NCBI GenBank assembly: GCA_914767715.1
Contig: OU612065.1
Location: 19,220,001-19,284,000, forward strand
Reading direction: 5' to 3'
Origin: Membranipora membranacea
Lineage: Eukaryota; Bryozoa; Gymnolaemata; Cheilostomatida; Membraniporidae
DNA length: 64,000 bases
The first letter of the stretch is position 1; each line of letters starts with the position of its first letter. The position numbers and the translations under genes are program-made. The notes under the pieces were generated by a model. It saw nothing but the letters and a program-made list of their open reading frames with translations. It searched no databases and was not told where the DNA came from. Of the stretch, positions 25,734-41,700 are shown one piece after another.

Positions 25734-28700
25734 ATGAGCTGCGGAGGTTCTAACGACAGGGTCATGAGATGGATTATGCTATTTCTCGTGCTAGTCGTTG
25801 CATTCACAATCTTATTTATTATAAACACAGAACACGAGAATTTCAAGAAAACCTTACTGATACAAGCCAAATACTCAGGTACCAGTATCGGAATCAGTCT
25901 TACAAACATCTGCTTTTTTCTTGGTTTCAACTCATTGTTGTGAATGACACTCTTGCTCAGTTTGTGAATTGAACCAATCTGCATATGATATCATAGTCTT
26001 AACCCCACAGACTCTTGCCCCCGCCCGACGGCTTCCCTCCCAGTTCGATAATATTGATGCTGGTATCAATGTGTGTGATCAATGACATCTGAAGATTTTA
26101 CAAATAGATTTTCAGTAGTCTCATAGATAACCATAATCCTGAGTGAAGCTGACTAGGTGTATTGTTACAAGACATCTTACATTGTCCAGAAGCTTAAACG
26201 AGTTAGTTATCATGAGCACACAGCCAATCTTATGGCGTCTGTCCAAAAAAAAGCAGTGACTTACCTAAACACTGCACACCTGTCTCATCTTCCACACTAC
26301 TGCTGTCTCATACCTGCAACAGATTGTGATAATTCCCTGTCCAGCTTATTGGGTTTATCGTGATACCATGCCACCCTGACTGCTAGTGGTTAACATTATG
26401 TCAACTTCTTTTGATTAATTATGCACATGATCAGCTCATGTTGTTTTGTAATTTTTTAACATAAATATCAATGCTCCTGCCAATCAATTCATTTCATTCG
26501 AGTTTTTTTACACAGAACATGGCAATCAGAACTTCAAAGAACCCACCGATCTTACAGATGAATCTCTTAGTTATGGTATAGTGTTGGATTGTGGGAGTAG
26601 CGGTACTCGGGTATATATTTACTACTGGCCACCACATAATGGTGACAGACATCAACTATTAGATATACATCAACTTATAGGAAACGATGGCAAACCTCTG
26701 TCTAAGAAAATCACACCAGGTATGTTTCTCCATTGCCCTTCTATATTTATTATTAACATTTATTTATCACTATATTTTTTACTATAATTATGCTTGTATC
26801 ACTGTCGCAAATAGATTTTTTGAAGTTCCATAGGTAATCGTAACCCAAAGGGGAGCTGACTAGGTGACTAGCTTTTTATCATTTGTGTTGACAACCTGGG
26901 CAATTTCGACAACTGATAGCAATTCTCATTTGTCTTATTATGTATTTGTCTTTGCTTTCAGGTTTGTCTACCTACGACTCTAACGCGACGTACTCAGCCG
27001 AGTATTTGAGGCCAGTATTAGACTATGCAAAATATGTTGTTCCAAAGACCAAACACAGAGAAACTCCACTATACATATTAGCCACAGCCGGTATGAGGCT
27101 TATAGACCAACAGTAAGTTATTCATTGGTTGTTTAAAATGGTTCATTAAATTAAGGTGGTCATGTCACACAGGGCCGCAATATCTGCGCCAGGTTGCTCT
27201 CCGCTTGCAGGCAGGTCAGAGCACGCCTGGGGGCCAACCAAACCTGCAGTCGAATTTTAACTCTCAACCTTCAACACTTGCATGCTGAAAGGCCGGCGCT
27301 CTTACCAACAGAGCTACCTCCTATCCATACAAAATTTGATGATTGCCGATCACTGTTTTTTGTATACCACCAAGTATCACTAGCCTACGCCTCTGGGTGT
27401 GTATTATGAGGGTAGATCATGCGTTTGACATTTAACCACTGATGGTTTTATGAAATATGATAATTAGGAAGATTAAAAGAGATGACGATGATCTGTTCAG
27501 TGAACTGGATTAATATAATGGTTGGGGTGGGGATTAAGACGTTTTATCTAACCCTTACATATTATCAAGTAATTTTTATGATTATGACATGAATGAATAC
27601 TAGAGGGTGGAAATAGTCAATTCATAAGAATGTCAGTATAAAACACCAGCAACAAACACCCCTTGTATCTTTTATCTTTTGATAGCTCAGTATTTGTGGT
27701 ATACCTCTCTCCACAACTTTTGTGGAGGGTCGCTTCAAATCACCCATATCGTATCAATAGTATGTTCTAGTTAAAATTTCCCTCTGCAGAAATTCTAGCA
27801 AAATTTTTATTTCAAGTGAAAACTTTGCTATTCATCCCAATTTTTTTATATAACTGACTTGTCTATGCTCAGATGTTCAAACTGAACAATGAGATAATAA
27901 ACAAGAAACGAAATTCATTTTTTTAGTCACAGCGAACACTGCAAAATGCAGAAAATCATTTTTCCTTCATGGTGCAACAAAATTTTATGATATCCAATTT
28001 TATTCTTACCAGAGCTCGCCAACTGTTGTATGTAATACCAAAGGGTCTTTCAACAGTGGGATACAAATAAATCTTTAACAGCTTCTTTCTGTGTTATGTA
28101 GTTACCCATTTATTTCTTAGATCAGTAAAGGCTATCTTAGATGACATAACTATAGATATTCCGTCCTGGTACGATTTCCACTTTGAGAAGACACATGTGG
28201 AGGTAATCTCAGGAGAATCTGAGGGAATGTACGCCTGGATATCACTGAACTATATGCTCGGCAGATTTTCCACACGCCATACTAATGCCGGTAAATACTG
28301 TCTGCTCTTTTAACAATAGGCCTATTCATCTGAACAGTGAGCACTTTGGTATTATCAACTCGACCAGCCATATCATAAGTGCCCTAATTTCATGGCTGCA
28401 TCTACTGTAGTGAATGACGGCATGAATGGGCCATTTAACTATTCCAGACCTTGACTAGGGCCCCACTTGTTACATATATTTGCACATTCTGTGTAAATAT
28501 TGAGTTGTTTTTCTTTCAAATGCTGGTATGCCTCCTACCATAATCTTAATTTGAGAGTAGGCGCAATTGAGCTTTTACAAAATATCCAGATTTAGGTAAA
28601 CAGGTTGAGGTAATATCTTACTCCGAAGCTTAGCTTTGATGATTGAGTCAACCTACGCAAAAAGATGTAGTCTATAATCATCCAATTCATGTGTGAATTA

Positions 28701-31700
28701 GTTGATGAATCTAGATTTAGCATGATAAACTTCACATGATGCTTGCTAAATGGCAAACTAACCGTTGTTAGGATATTTTAAGTTTTGGTTGACAGTCTGG
28801 GCCAAATAATCATCATTTGGATAGCTCAGTTTTGGGTCAACAGTTAGACTGAAAGCTCAGTAGAATAAGTCGATGATGGTATTGCTATCATTGACAACAA
28901 AATGTCTCAATATTTATCATATTGTATCAAATATGGGACATAATTTGTTATCACAGCTGCAGCCACCTCCAACAGTCCCTGCACACCAGACTGCAGAAAG
29001 TCACAACAAATCATACTAGATATCCCAATTTCAAGGGGTGGGTGATACACTGCTTATATATTCAAGCGTTAATTTTTTTGTTACTTGAAATTATTATATA
29101 TTATAGAGATGCTCTCTGGTTCGGTGGATGGCAGCACCAGCTCATCCAGTCAGGAATCTCGGTCTGACACTGTAGGTGTTATCGATATGGGAGGCGGATC
29201 TATGCAAATAGCCTTCGAGGTTGAGGACCCTGTAAGTTTGCCATTGGCGTTTGCATATTTGGAGTGATGTGGGCGAGCTCAACAAATTGTCTTTCCAGAA
29301 ATAATATAGAATAAAAATGATTTTTGTAATGCGATCTGTTCATTTCCATGTTATATAGAGCTCTGGTTCCAAGAACTGTGATTTAGCTCATGATAGCAAC
29401 AGGAAAATTTTAAATGACACGTCATCACAGCTATAGACAGTTTTCTGAGCTCTAATTTAGGCCTCAATTCGGAGTTGTCCTCTCTCCAGTTTGGTACTTT
29501 TAACCCACGCCGCACAGGAAAAACGTGCTGAAAAGAGGGTTATCTTGAAAATCGCTTATATTAGGATAAAAATTATTTTTGATTCAGACTCTGCAACATT
29601 GAAAACTCATATGGACATAGTTTGGGAAATAATTTTAAGTATTTGGATAGTCAATTATAGCATTTTCTGCCTGTTTGACTGACAATTTGAGTTTTGTCAC
29701 TAAAATTAAGATTTATCAACATTCAAGCTTCCAATGATTTGGTAACCCTGTCTCACAGGGTTTTCAATGGTACAGACTCTGAATCAAAAATCATTTTTAT
29801 CCTAACATAAGCGGTTTTCAAGATAACCCTCTTTCAGCAGGTTTTTCCTATGCGGCGTGGGCTAAAAGTACCAAACTGGAGAGACTCCGAATTGAGGCAT
29901 AAATAAGAGCTCAGAAAACTGTCTACTAGGGTTATTTGAAGTGAACTAAGACACCAACAATTATGATATACTTGGAAATTGCAATTCTAAAATTATATGA
30001 CTTTATTTAGCTATTTTCCAATATGGAAGTGAGTTGGAACAAGGATGTGATAAATGTCCTAATTGCCATTTCCTCTTCCTTGAACATTATTCATCCATAT
30101 TGTGTTGTTGTCTCAAAGTCAAATTTATGTAGCAAACTCTGCACACAGTAATATTTTACACACTCTTTTCCCTTTCTTCCATGGCATAGTTTGAGCCTTG
30201 GAATCCAGACTATACCCAGAGCAAAAGCAATTCTTCTTTAGGTAGAAAAAGCGACATGTGCGCAACGTACCACTCACAGGATTCCACCCAATCCCTGATA
30301 GACTGGTAATCTTCTCTTTTGTAGTCATCCTTGAAGAGCAGAGATCATGTTAAGAGTTTCAACATCAACAGTGATGATAAAAGCAGTTTTCATTCCTACA
30401 CACTCTATGTGACGACATTCCTGGGTTTTGGAGCCAATTCAGCTCTCGGCAGACACAAGGAAGAGCTGATGAAAGCGTATGTATGGAGAAATTTATTTAT
30501 TCTTTGCCAAACCTGTTCCTAAACATTTTCCAACATGATCAAGTATAATATAATTTGAGGTCTAAGATTACTTATGATAATGGCCGGGTCTGTCAGCTTA
30601 TTTACTGATTCTGGAAGTTCAATGCAAAGTTATTTTTTAATGTTAATAGAAATGACAACTCCTGCACTTGGACCCTGCGTGTCCGCTGTGGGGATTTATC
30701 CTCTGTGGCACCTCATTATTCTTCTCTTCTTATTTTCAGGGAACATCCAGATGATTCTCCTATTCTCAGTGACAATTGCCTACCCTACAAAGCAATAGCA
30801 GAGTCCAGCCATAACAACAAAGAGTATCAGTTAAAAGGGACGGGCAATATGCCTGTGTGTATGAATGATATCAAACCATTACTCAACCAAAGTGCCACAT
30901 GCCATACCCAGCCATGCTCATTAAATGGCGTATATCAACCCCCTATACCTCTGGAGTCCACATTTTATGGTATATCAGAGTACTGGTATTCCGTGTATGA
31001 TGTTCTGAATCTCAAAGGATATTACGATCATGAAAAAGTCTTCAAAGCGGCCAAGGTAAATCAACTTCTGCATAACCTAAGTCTTAGTCTTATCCAGGTC
31101 TTAGCTAAGTTTGGTCTGATCACTTGAATTTGAGGTTAATGTCAATTTGACCACCAAATTGTCTTTTCAGTGGTATTGTACAATTTTGGCATCAGTGTTT
31201 CTTTGCAGGAAAGATACTCTTGCTATGAAATGAATCCTCATGACCAGCCCCCACAAAGGCGTGTATTATACTATTTCAGTAAACATTAGCTCTCGTTTGT
31301 TTGTGTATCTCTCTTTTTGTCTGAACTATTTGCTTGTCAGCTAACCTCAACTTTCTTGATCACTGCACACTTGGATTCATTATACTCCAACAGGAATACT
31401 GCGAGACAGCCTGGTCAAGCACTATGAAGAAATATGATGACAAGCTCTACCCTAATGCGGATATGCACCGAATGGTTAACGAGTGCTTCAAAGTCTCGTG
31501 GATTATGACAGTATTACATGATGGTCTCCACTTCCCTACCAACTTTAACAGACTCCTACCTGTAGAGCAAATAAACGGCCAAGAAGTCCAATGGTCTCTG
31601 GGAGCTCTCGTATATAAAACAAGATACTTACCTGCAAAGTAAGTGGTTTAAGTATGATTTAAGTCTTCAGCCAATAGTGGTTTTTGTACATGTATGTCGC

Positions 31701-32746
31701 ATAATACTATATGATGTAGTTCCTCAGTAGCTTTATCTCAGCGGTCCCAACAAAAATTGGGCCGCTGAGATAAGGCTAGGTCTTCAGCCAATAGTTGACA
31801 TCTTGACAAAACTCATGACATTCATCATTATGTATGTCATATGAAGCTGAATATATTTGAGATCTTTACCCACTCTGGGGTACTCTTAAGTTTTTGTGCT
31901 GGGATGGTAGGGTATAAGGCCACTCAATCAAGAATGGAGGTTATAAGCGCATATAGACTCCAGTTGGATTATAAGCTGTAGGTAGTTAGTGTTGTACTGA
32001 GCACTTTTTTTAGCGGGATAACAAGGCACAACGAGCTGGGCGATGCGCAGTGTTCGGTATGTGATTGTAATTGGTCTACTTAGTGTTGGTGGGTGACATT
32101 ATTGTCTTGGTTTTGGTATGATGAAGCCCTTACGCGTTGGGAGGTTTTTCAGTATGCGATTTCAAGCTAGCCTGGTGAAAGGATATCTCTTATATAACCT
32201 GAAAACCATTAACCTCTTGTGGTATCATTGCTCATTTGGGGAAATTCACGATGAGGCTTATATGTAACGACATGTGCTCTTTCTAGACGGGTATAACACA
32301 TAGAATGGCGATGACTCTAAATGCAGGCACATAACATCACACTCAACGTGGCACTTTCATACTCATTGCCGCACAATTAAATAGTTTTGTAAAACAACTC
32401 CAAACATGGAGAACCCATAAGGCAAATTGCTTGCGCAGAAATTATAATTTAGTAATTGCAAACATAGCTGTTATAAAAACTTCAAGACACTTTTTCATTT
32501 TATTGTAGGCATATCAGTCATGTAGCTGACAAGTATAGATGGACGAGACATGTGCACACCATACTCCCTTATGCGCTGCTTCTCTGCTTTATGATTGTAA
32601 TTGGTGCTATTATTTTATACTGCAGACATTTACAGAGAATGAAAGTTGTCCCTAGTTTAAAAAGTGTCCCCTCTATGAGTTATTTTATGACTGCTCCCGG
32701 TGAAATGGAGCAAGGATTGTTAACAGAAAAGTTTTATGTCAAATAA
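25734..32746 (+). CDS. ENTPD4: Ectonucleoside triphosphate diphosphohydrolase, ENTPD4/7 type
   Basis: Nine coding exons: 25734-25878, 26516-26719, 26962-27112, 28121-28290, 29107-29231, 30325-30476, 30740-31055, 31394-31638, 32509-32746. Phases close to 581 aa. Apyrase conserved regions are in order: ACR1 DCGSSGTR (73-80), ACR2 ATAGMRL (157-163), ACR3 around SGESEGMYAW (197-206), ACR4 IDMGGGSMQIAFE (249-261), and the ACR5-like QWSLGALVYKTRYLP (487-501). Transmembrane helices lie at about 14-30 and 520-541, giving the two-anchor topology of the intracellular members. By family knowledge it hydrolyses UDP and other nucleoside di/triphosphates in the Golgi or lysosome lumen, supporting glycosylation. 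I chose the ATG at 25734 because it precedes the first anchor closely; another exon upstream could extend it. ENTPD4 versus ENTPD7 cannot be decided. Confidence 0.93.
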
Positions 32747-35700
32747 TATATTTTCAACATTTTCTTTCTGAGCTCCCACCGAACACCAAATTTTATATTT
32801 GTTTTTATCTTCTCAGAAATTCCAAATCAGCTTGTGTCCCTCCTGGAGAATTGTGTTATTTTATAATGTTGTCATAAACCTAACTTATATGTCATTTGAT
32901 CTTTTTATTACTCTAAAATCTCTTTCTTTCATCGATTCATCGATCCTGATATGAATGAATTACTTGATTTTATCTTGTCAGATTCTGTGATGAAAACATT
33001 TGTGAACAATATTAATCCATTGCTTTGATCAATGCTGGTAACTTCAGGGCTAAAACGACTTGATGTTACCATTACCGGGGAGTACAGGTACTCCTTGCCA
33101 ATACAATACCAAAAAACTGAATTCAGTTTATCAGAATTTGGGAACTTTATTTTTACACTTTTTTAGTATGCTAGATCTTGATTTTTCCTAGAACCTATCT
33201 ACAGCTTTATTTCTGCTGTTGACTGAGCCTAATCTTGGTTCTAGCCCATATTAATTGGGACGAGCTTTCTGTGGTATTTCTCTACCCAGGGAGAATGGGA
33301 GAATTCTCCCTGCTCTACCCTAGTCAGGTTTTTTCTAAAAACTCTCAGAAGATGAGCAAAATTTCCATATAGCTCTGTTGTTTTTAGTTGGATTCTTATG
33401 AAGAAAGGAGCACCCATCAATGAACCCCCTTGAATCCATGCATGGTCACTGCCGGAATTTGCGCCCACCCTCCCTAGTTAATGGCACATCATAGCAATTC
33501 CAAGGAGTTACAAACTCCTTAGCAATACATACAGTGTTTGCTTGCTCTATATGCAAGGGCAGACAACTGACAAAACTACTGGTAAAACCCTACAACAACT
33601 CTAATCTTTTTGCGAGGTTAAAAAACAAAATATATTAGAAGATAAAATTCATCACTTTTGGCTCCTCAGAACCTGCATTTGTATTCAAAACCCATTTTAA
33701 ATGGCCTAAAAATCTTCTTGGCTCTCTTCAGCAGGGAGTATAGTCTCCATAAAATGTATTTTCTTTCCCACTTCCTGTAACCCGGTTTACTTTCACTTCA
33801 GGATTTTGAAACTGGGAAATTGGCTGAGTGGTTAAAATTTCATAGCTTCCTTGTTGAATTCAAGATACTCATCACTGAGTTGTGGTTGTCACCAATGAGC
33901 TATGGTTATTTGATTGGTGACTGCACTGTAGACTGAGCTAGCAAGGTGAGGGATTCTTGTCCACATGATTATTAACTTCCTTCAATTCAAATTTTAGTAG
34001 TAGAAAAAAAACAGTTCCCCCTAAATTATTCTTATAGGTTTAATTTATTCACCACTTTATATCCAGGAAGGAAATTGTTTGTGACAAAAGCATTGAATAG
34101 TCGGTCACTCACTCAGCTGAATGAACAGGGAGTGCGTGTAGTGGTATGTATCACAACTTCACTTTGTTGTCTAAAAGCTTTTTAGAGTCCACTCCATTTT
34201 AATTCTTCATTTAATATACAAATACAAACACACAACCCCCTCATCTGTGAGTGGTTTTAAATGAAAGCCTAAATGAGTTGAGTCTTGCCTTTGGCAGGTT
34301 ATGTAGGGAATGTTGTAGGCTAGTCATTAAGTCATACCCATTTCTTGTCCCTGATTCGGCACAGGCCTTAGTTAAGTATGTAGACTAACTTGTAGGACTG
34401 TAGCATTTCCTACAAGCTCAAGGTTGCCTAAAGTAAAATATGGAAGTCCCGCATCGCTTTTCATAATTGGCACTCTTTTGGTCTTGCAGTTAGCAACTTT
34501 GCTGTGCATATAAGTCTCCAAGCGGTGTGGGTTTATCAAAAGATACCACGGGCAGGTCTCAATTGTCTCTGCATGATACGATCGGATATAAATTTTGGCA
34601 GCTTGTGGCTGAAAGATCACCTCTTACCAGTTTTTTTTACATACCTATTTTAGAATGGCTTGATTATTACAAGATCTCAACTGATAAATGTTGTTTATAT
34701 GAGAATATTCCGTTAAAATTTGTGTTTCTATATGTTGTAGGATTGTAAAAAGGAAGCAACAGTGTTTTATTGACAACACTTTCTCCAGTAACACAACTAC
34801 ACTGATACTCACACTATAGTCACAGTGGCCAGACAATGGCACTGGCAGACTTTGATCAGACGGACAGGTCAAAGTAAGTAGTGTAATTACTATCAACCAC
34901 AATTCATCACCTAAAATTTGGGTAATTGACTGTAGGCCTATGAGATGTCAAGATGGAAGTCAGGCGCCTTTCTCTCCGTAGCGCATGTGTGAAACTGTTT
35001 TCCAAGCTCCAGCCTATGGCTTTAAAAAATTTTACTGGCATTTCAACATATGCCTATCATGTGTTTGTAGATGGTATTTTGGAAGTTTAAGTCGTGATCA
35101 GGCTAATCAGGTATTGAATGAACGCGTCGACAGCGGAACGTTCCTCGTAAGAGACAGCTCCACGATGCCTGGAGAATATGTACTATGTGTCAGGTGAGTG
35201 TCTGGTATGAGTATGTCATTACACTGTAGGCGAATTTAGTTATATGAGTGAGAATCCAGATAGGCTACATAGGAAATCTTGCTGGGGCCACACTATACTG
35301 ACGAGCACGTAACTTTGTTACCTAGTTAGTTTCTTGATGAAAGACATCTGTCTAATTGACTCAATGATATCCATGTTTTATTCTCTTTTCAGGGAAGACC
35401 AGAAAGTATCGCATTACATCATAAACAAAATAAGCACAGATCCAGAAACTCGATACAGGATCGGCGATCAAGACTTTCCGGATATACCTAGTTTATTGAA
35501 CTTTTATAAAACACATTATCTGGATACAACTTCGCTCATACGTCCAGCTGAGAAAAAGGAGATCAGAGTTATAGCCCGATACGATTTCGAAGGGAGAGTA
35601 AGTACTTGATTATGACTTCTTAACTGTTATTAGATATTGATAAATGTGTTTTCTACCAACATATTGATATTGATTGATATGATTGTGTCAAATTTGACCT

Positions 35701-38700
35701 GGATCTAAAATAATAAGCTTGTATTATGAAAGTGTCGTCATTGATAATGCGTTTTGGGAACAGAGTAATTCTTTTAAATGACGTAGGCTACGTCCTTCGG
35801 CTTATACCCACATATCCACACTGTATCTCGATTGTGTCAAACTTTCAGCTCTTGAGGAGTCTGACTGAGTTGGTTCAATTTTTGTCACGTCGAAATAATT
35901 GTTACATGCAAGTGATGGAAATCTAAATGACATAATATGTCATTTAGATTTCCATCACTTGCGTGTAACAATTATTTAAATGTTATTTAAATTATTATTA
36001 TAACAATTATTATAACTACATTTAAATGTCAAATAGCTAATATATATATATATTATATATATATTAGCTATTTGACATTTAAATTTAGTTATTCTTCACC
36101 GCTGAACAACTAAACAGATGCAATAATCAGCTACTGATGAGGAATGATAGGCCTAGAGCCTAAGACTGTCTTTATAACTGCCAGGACACAAGATAATATC
36201 AACTGTGCTGTAATGAGCAAGTTTATTTCTTCAGGATCCCGATGATTTGCCATTTAGAAAAGATGAAGTTTTGACTGTTGTGAGTAAAGATGAAGAAAGT
36301 TGGTGGACAGCAAGAAATGCTGAAGGCGTTGAGGGATGTATCCCTGTACCCTACATAGAAGTAGTGAGTAATATTAGTAACTTAGTCTAAAGCTCTACAA
36401 ATCCAGCGAGCGAGAAACCCAGGTTTTTAAATGAGCATTTTCAAATTGGAAATATCTCTTGTCACAACATCATTAAACTTTTCCTATCAAATAAAGGCTC
36501 ATGTGTCCTGGATATTGATCACTCACTGTTTATGGTCACTGTACCAATCCATGCAGGCATACACAGTTGAAATAGGCTTACATATCTTGTCTAGTGAATA
36601 TGGAGCAGTTGTCACTTGCTGTCTGAAGCTATGTACTGTTTTGGATATTTATTCCAGTCCGAACATATTCCACATAACACCAGCATGTTTTCTATATGCT
36701 GTCATTGTGCTAAGTATTATCAGGGTATCATGAAATTTGACAGGGTGTTTCTGTTTATGTTATTTTAGTATGATGGAGAGGAAGATAATAATCAAGCAGC
36801 TCATGATCCAGTCCCTCCTCCCCAAGCCTCGAGCTATATAGGTCAACAAAAGCCCAAACAGTTACCAGCATACGCTAAAGTCATTACACCTAGAATACCG
36901 AACGCATACGATAAAACTGCTCTGCGTTTGGAGGTAAGAAACATAAACATGTATCACAATAGCCAGTAAATATACTAATCTTAATGACCTCTGATTATCT
37001 GGCTATGATTGTTACACATTTGTCTCAAAACACACAAGAGAAAATGATAAGGTTGCCCATTTTGAGGACAAGGATAAATATTAATTGTTTTCCTGGAATT
37101 CCATCTTTCATATCAATGTCGACTACCCTATTCCTCACTTTGCATCAATGTGACCTCAATGGGGCCGGTCTAAAACCGATACAACTAAGATTTTTTTTAT
37201 TTAAATTGCTGAGCAATAATTGTGAATTCACTTACTGCAGCTTTGCATCAGATGTGGTTTACACAAATCAGATCACCCTCAATCAATGTACCCTAATGAT
37301 GTGCCCTTACTGGTTTACCCTAACGTAAAATGTAATAATTCACTAATTATAAACCATTACAGTGTTGTGACTGATAGTGTATGTATTTTATCAGCTAGGA
37401 ATCTCCCTTGTAGGCTCTTGTTAACATAAATGTGTCAATTGATAACATCTCTACAATAATGTAATACTTATCTCTGATAGGATAGCAGAGTTGCTGTTGA
37501 TTAGTTCCTAATGCTGCCAAATTCATGTCAATGGAATGGCAAGAATCCATCTTTTTTCATGGGAAGAGTCCTGGTGTGAAAGAGGGGAATTCACTAACAG
37601 CATGGATTTAGAACTCAGTCAAATTGAGGAACCTCAGGGTTGTCAAATTATTTTAATGACACACTGTTGACAATGCAAGAATTGTCAACTTCCTTCATTG
37701 TCTTAGTGATACTACCAGTTTGTAATTGTTAGCTTTTCATCAATGATCAGTGGAATACTTCTAGGTTGCCAATGGATACTTTTGGTGTCACAAAAGAGTG
37801 ACAACTGCATGGCATGATGTTAAACGTAGCGTTGTCATTTATTGGTTTCATGGTCACTGTCACGTTTCCAAATAGACTTGGCAGCAATGCTCAGTAAAAT
37901 AGAGGCAATCATTATATTTCACCATAAATTGTGGTATTCTTTGCAAAGTTATGTGGTATGGGTCAACTCTGTGGTAAAGGTTCGTGAAAACAAGTAAAAA
38001 CGCATTGACATGTGATATATTTACTTTCTTGTTTGTAGGTTGGAGATATCATTCTAGTTACATCTACACCTGTAAATGGCCAATGGGAAGGTGAACTGCG
38101 CAATAAGAAAGGACATTTTCCATTCACTCATGTTAAGTTTATAGACCAAAATGACCCCGGACAAATGTGATAGCATCTCTACATTACTCAAGACCCTCAC
38201 ACTTTGGAGGTAGAAAACATAGTCTTCCCAATGACGCTCACTTACGCCATCTTCAATCATAATGGCAGTTGCCATAGCAGTTGTACAGTGTGTAAACCCG
38301 GATATCTGAAGTTGGATCTGCTCTAGACACTGATATTACTTTACTAATGAAATGATGATGTTGCAACTCGGGGCAGTGAGATACATTTCGGATGAGGTCG
38401 GTGATAGTACGCTGTATGTCTGCAGTCATGAACAATGGCAAAGATTATCTGTGATCCCGATATGAAACACTGGCTGCTGCCAGTGCCTTATTTCGATGAT
38501 ACAGGACCTTTATTTGCAGGAAGCAAAAAAATTGTTGGTTCCCCTGTTCATTCAATCTATGCGGAACACATTAGAAGTATTATTGATGCCTGCTGACTTT
38601 AATGATAAACAAACATCCAAAATTACAGGATCTGTCTTTTTGTAGTCTACTATCATGCCATATTAGTTTATTGACTAGGTCTTCCATTGTCAAACATGAG

Positions 38701-41700
38701 CTGAATTAGCTGAAACCCAGTTGAGCGCTTAACCTTTCGCATATATTTTGTAGTCAATTTGCTAAGTTATAATCTTTTTCACGCCAAATTTCATTTGCAA
38801 ACCCGTATTGATATAGACCAATTTGGTCGTAGAATTTTGCAATCATGTTTCTGGTAACTATTTTCTATATGACTTTTTTTGGGTAGAAATCCCTCCCTAT
38901 TTAGAGGTTTCTTTACTGCTCGTACATAGTGTTTATTATATCATTGCTATTATCAGTGAGGGTGGGAGGGTATATACCACCCTCCCTGCTGTTATGTTAA
39001 TGACATTCTAATGACATAGTATGTGTCCTATCTTATTATGACGTAGTGTATTGATGTGATAGCACCACAACACAGGAATTCTCTCTTTCATTATACTGAA
39101 ATAAAAATCACTGATGAATTGACTTCCGGGCTAGTGGTGTGTAGACATAATAAGATTAGCTATTGTTCACTGATTCACATCCTTATGATTCAACTTGTTT
39201 GTATCGCGCAATTCGAAACCTCCCTCGATAATTCCAAAGACTAGTTAGGTATGGTTGTCTATGAAACTTCTGGGCTGAATTAGAAGACTGATTGCTTACA
39301 AACCTGACGACCTGTCCAGCCATGTTCCAAACAACTCCCTGTTTTTTTTCATATACTTTTCTATATGGAAGCAGCTGAGTGCATTTTCAATAAAAATAGT
39401 CTGCACTCAATATGACTTGTCTTCTGCAAGTCACTGACCACACTCGATTCTTTATATTGAATAATATTGGTAATCCTACGCTCCTATTTTCTCCAATGTG
39501 GGGTCTATCCAGCATAGACTATCCATTAAAGTCTATCGATCCAGGTTCAACCTCATCCAAGGAATGGGTTTCATTGATAAACTAGGAAATTAGGATTTTC
39601 CACATCTCTTGTTGCCTTCATTTTGTTCTGAACTCGCTCACACTATAACCACAACTCCCATACTGTGTAACTTATGATTTGTTAAATTTTGGCAGAATGA
39701 TAATTGATAATAGCGCACAAGTTTATAACATGTTACATAATGTGCATTATTCTTGTAAATATATATTGCTTTTATTTGCTGATCAAGTCATGTGGACATG
39801 AAAATTTGCACAAACAAAAATGAATGGTAAAAGAGCTGTTATACTGAAAGTAGAATTGATTTGAAGTAGTGCTATTGGAGTTCTACTGAGCCATCATGTT
39901 GAGACAAAAATGCAGAAAAATATTGATTTTGGGAAATGTGACAGATGGAGGAGATCTGCTATGACTCATACCATAACAATCCAGTGACAGCATTGCCTGA
40001 GTGATAACTCAATTTTCTGTACGAATGACTTTATTTACTCAATTTAGCTGCAGGAGTTAAAAGAGATCTACAGTTGGCTGGCATTTACAACCAAAATTTT
40101 GTACTTGTTCATATTCAAAATAAAATGGTGCTTTTTCCACATAACTTCCTCCGAGCCAGAAAACTTCTTCAAGATTCTTGAAGCAAAGAAATAATGCAAT
40201 CAGGGAGGGTGGGATGCAATTCGTTTGGTGGCTGGTAAGTAAAATACAGGAATTGTGTTGCCATGAAAAGAGAGAGGATGACTCTTCACATACTAAGCTG
40301 CATTTTTATTGAACCAGGGATTGGCAACCACCCTCCCTGATTGAACAGGCCATATCCTAGAACGCCATAGCCTCTAGCCTTGGTGACCATGACAATATTC
40401 CGTCTCGCTTCTGTATGTATGTGATTTGTTGTGATGGCGTGCTATTTACATGATATCTGTCTAAACGAGGTGTATATAAAGAATAATATATCAGTACACA
40501 TTTTAACTCTTCCTGATCTAGGATAAGCTATGTTGAGGAAGTATTCTTGCTCATTCACTGAAGTTTCTGTTTCTGCGCACTTTGAATATAGAAAATGGAT
40601 CTGGGTACCGACTGACATAAAATGCCTTCAAAGTTCTTGTGTGAAAAAATATTATGAACTTTTATTAACCACCGATCAATGCATGAAGCAAATAAGACCA
40701 TGTGAAAACAAAAAACAAAAGAAGCAATAAGAAGGCATTGACGTATTTATGAGTATTTATAAAAAAGGCTTTTTCTGCAAAGAGCAGTATATTGGATTTA
40801 GGGAGGGTCGTGGTTTTATGATGGTGCCTGTCATTTGTTGCTAGGTGATGTAGATGATGGTGATGTGGATGGCTGGTGTTCTTTCTCACATTATTGACAT
40901 ACTTTAGGCAGCATATGTCCAGATAAACACTTAGTTCTGTTAAATTTAATGCTGCAAGACGCGCATCATAATGTTCTAACCATGGCAAAATAACCCTGAG
41001 ACATAACTTCTGTAGTCTTTCAAGAATCTCCTTGTCCCCTTTCGATAAGTATGGTAACCAACTTGGTGCTGCGTACGAGATCACTGACAGAACTCTCAAT
41101 CTATAAAATGTGACCAGACTAGACGTGGAGGCCCCAACTTTCCTGAGCCGAATAATGGCATGCACAGCTGGCCTTAACTTACTTATTACAGAGTCAACGT
41201 AATAATGTAATTTGATACAAGGTATTTCGGGCAGCAGATCATGCACAAAAATGTTCCACAATGCTCTGTTGTTCCACAATGCATTGATTATGAATCTGTT
41301 GTCACTTCCAATAACTAATATAATCAACAAAGTTCTTGAAAGCGGTCATTTCCCCACGCTTTGGAAAAGAGCAGAAGTTACTCCAGTGAATAAAGTTTAT
41401 GAACAAAAGGTTACTCCATTGAACAAAAGGTTCATAATCAATGCTCTATCAACCTGTGGTGTTATTAATTTATATGATGTACTGTTTCTTCTTATACTGA
41501 TACCAGACAAAGAGAAATGATTATAACAAGTGGTTCATATGCAATGTTCATTTCAGACATTATTGTTATTTTGCTAAGGTTTCCTTGATACATTTGGAGG
41601 ATGTGTTTCCATTGAGATTTTATTGAGACATTTTTCCTGTCTACTTTTTGGACTCACACCAGAACCGGGCATTGCTAGCAGCAGCAGTATAGGCTGTTTC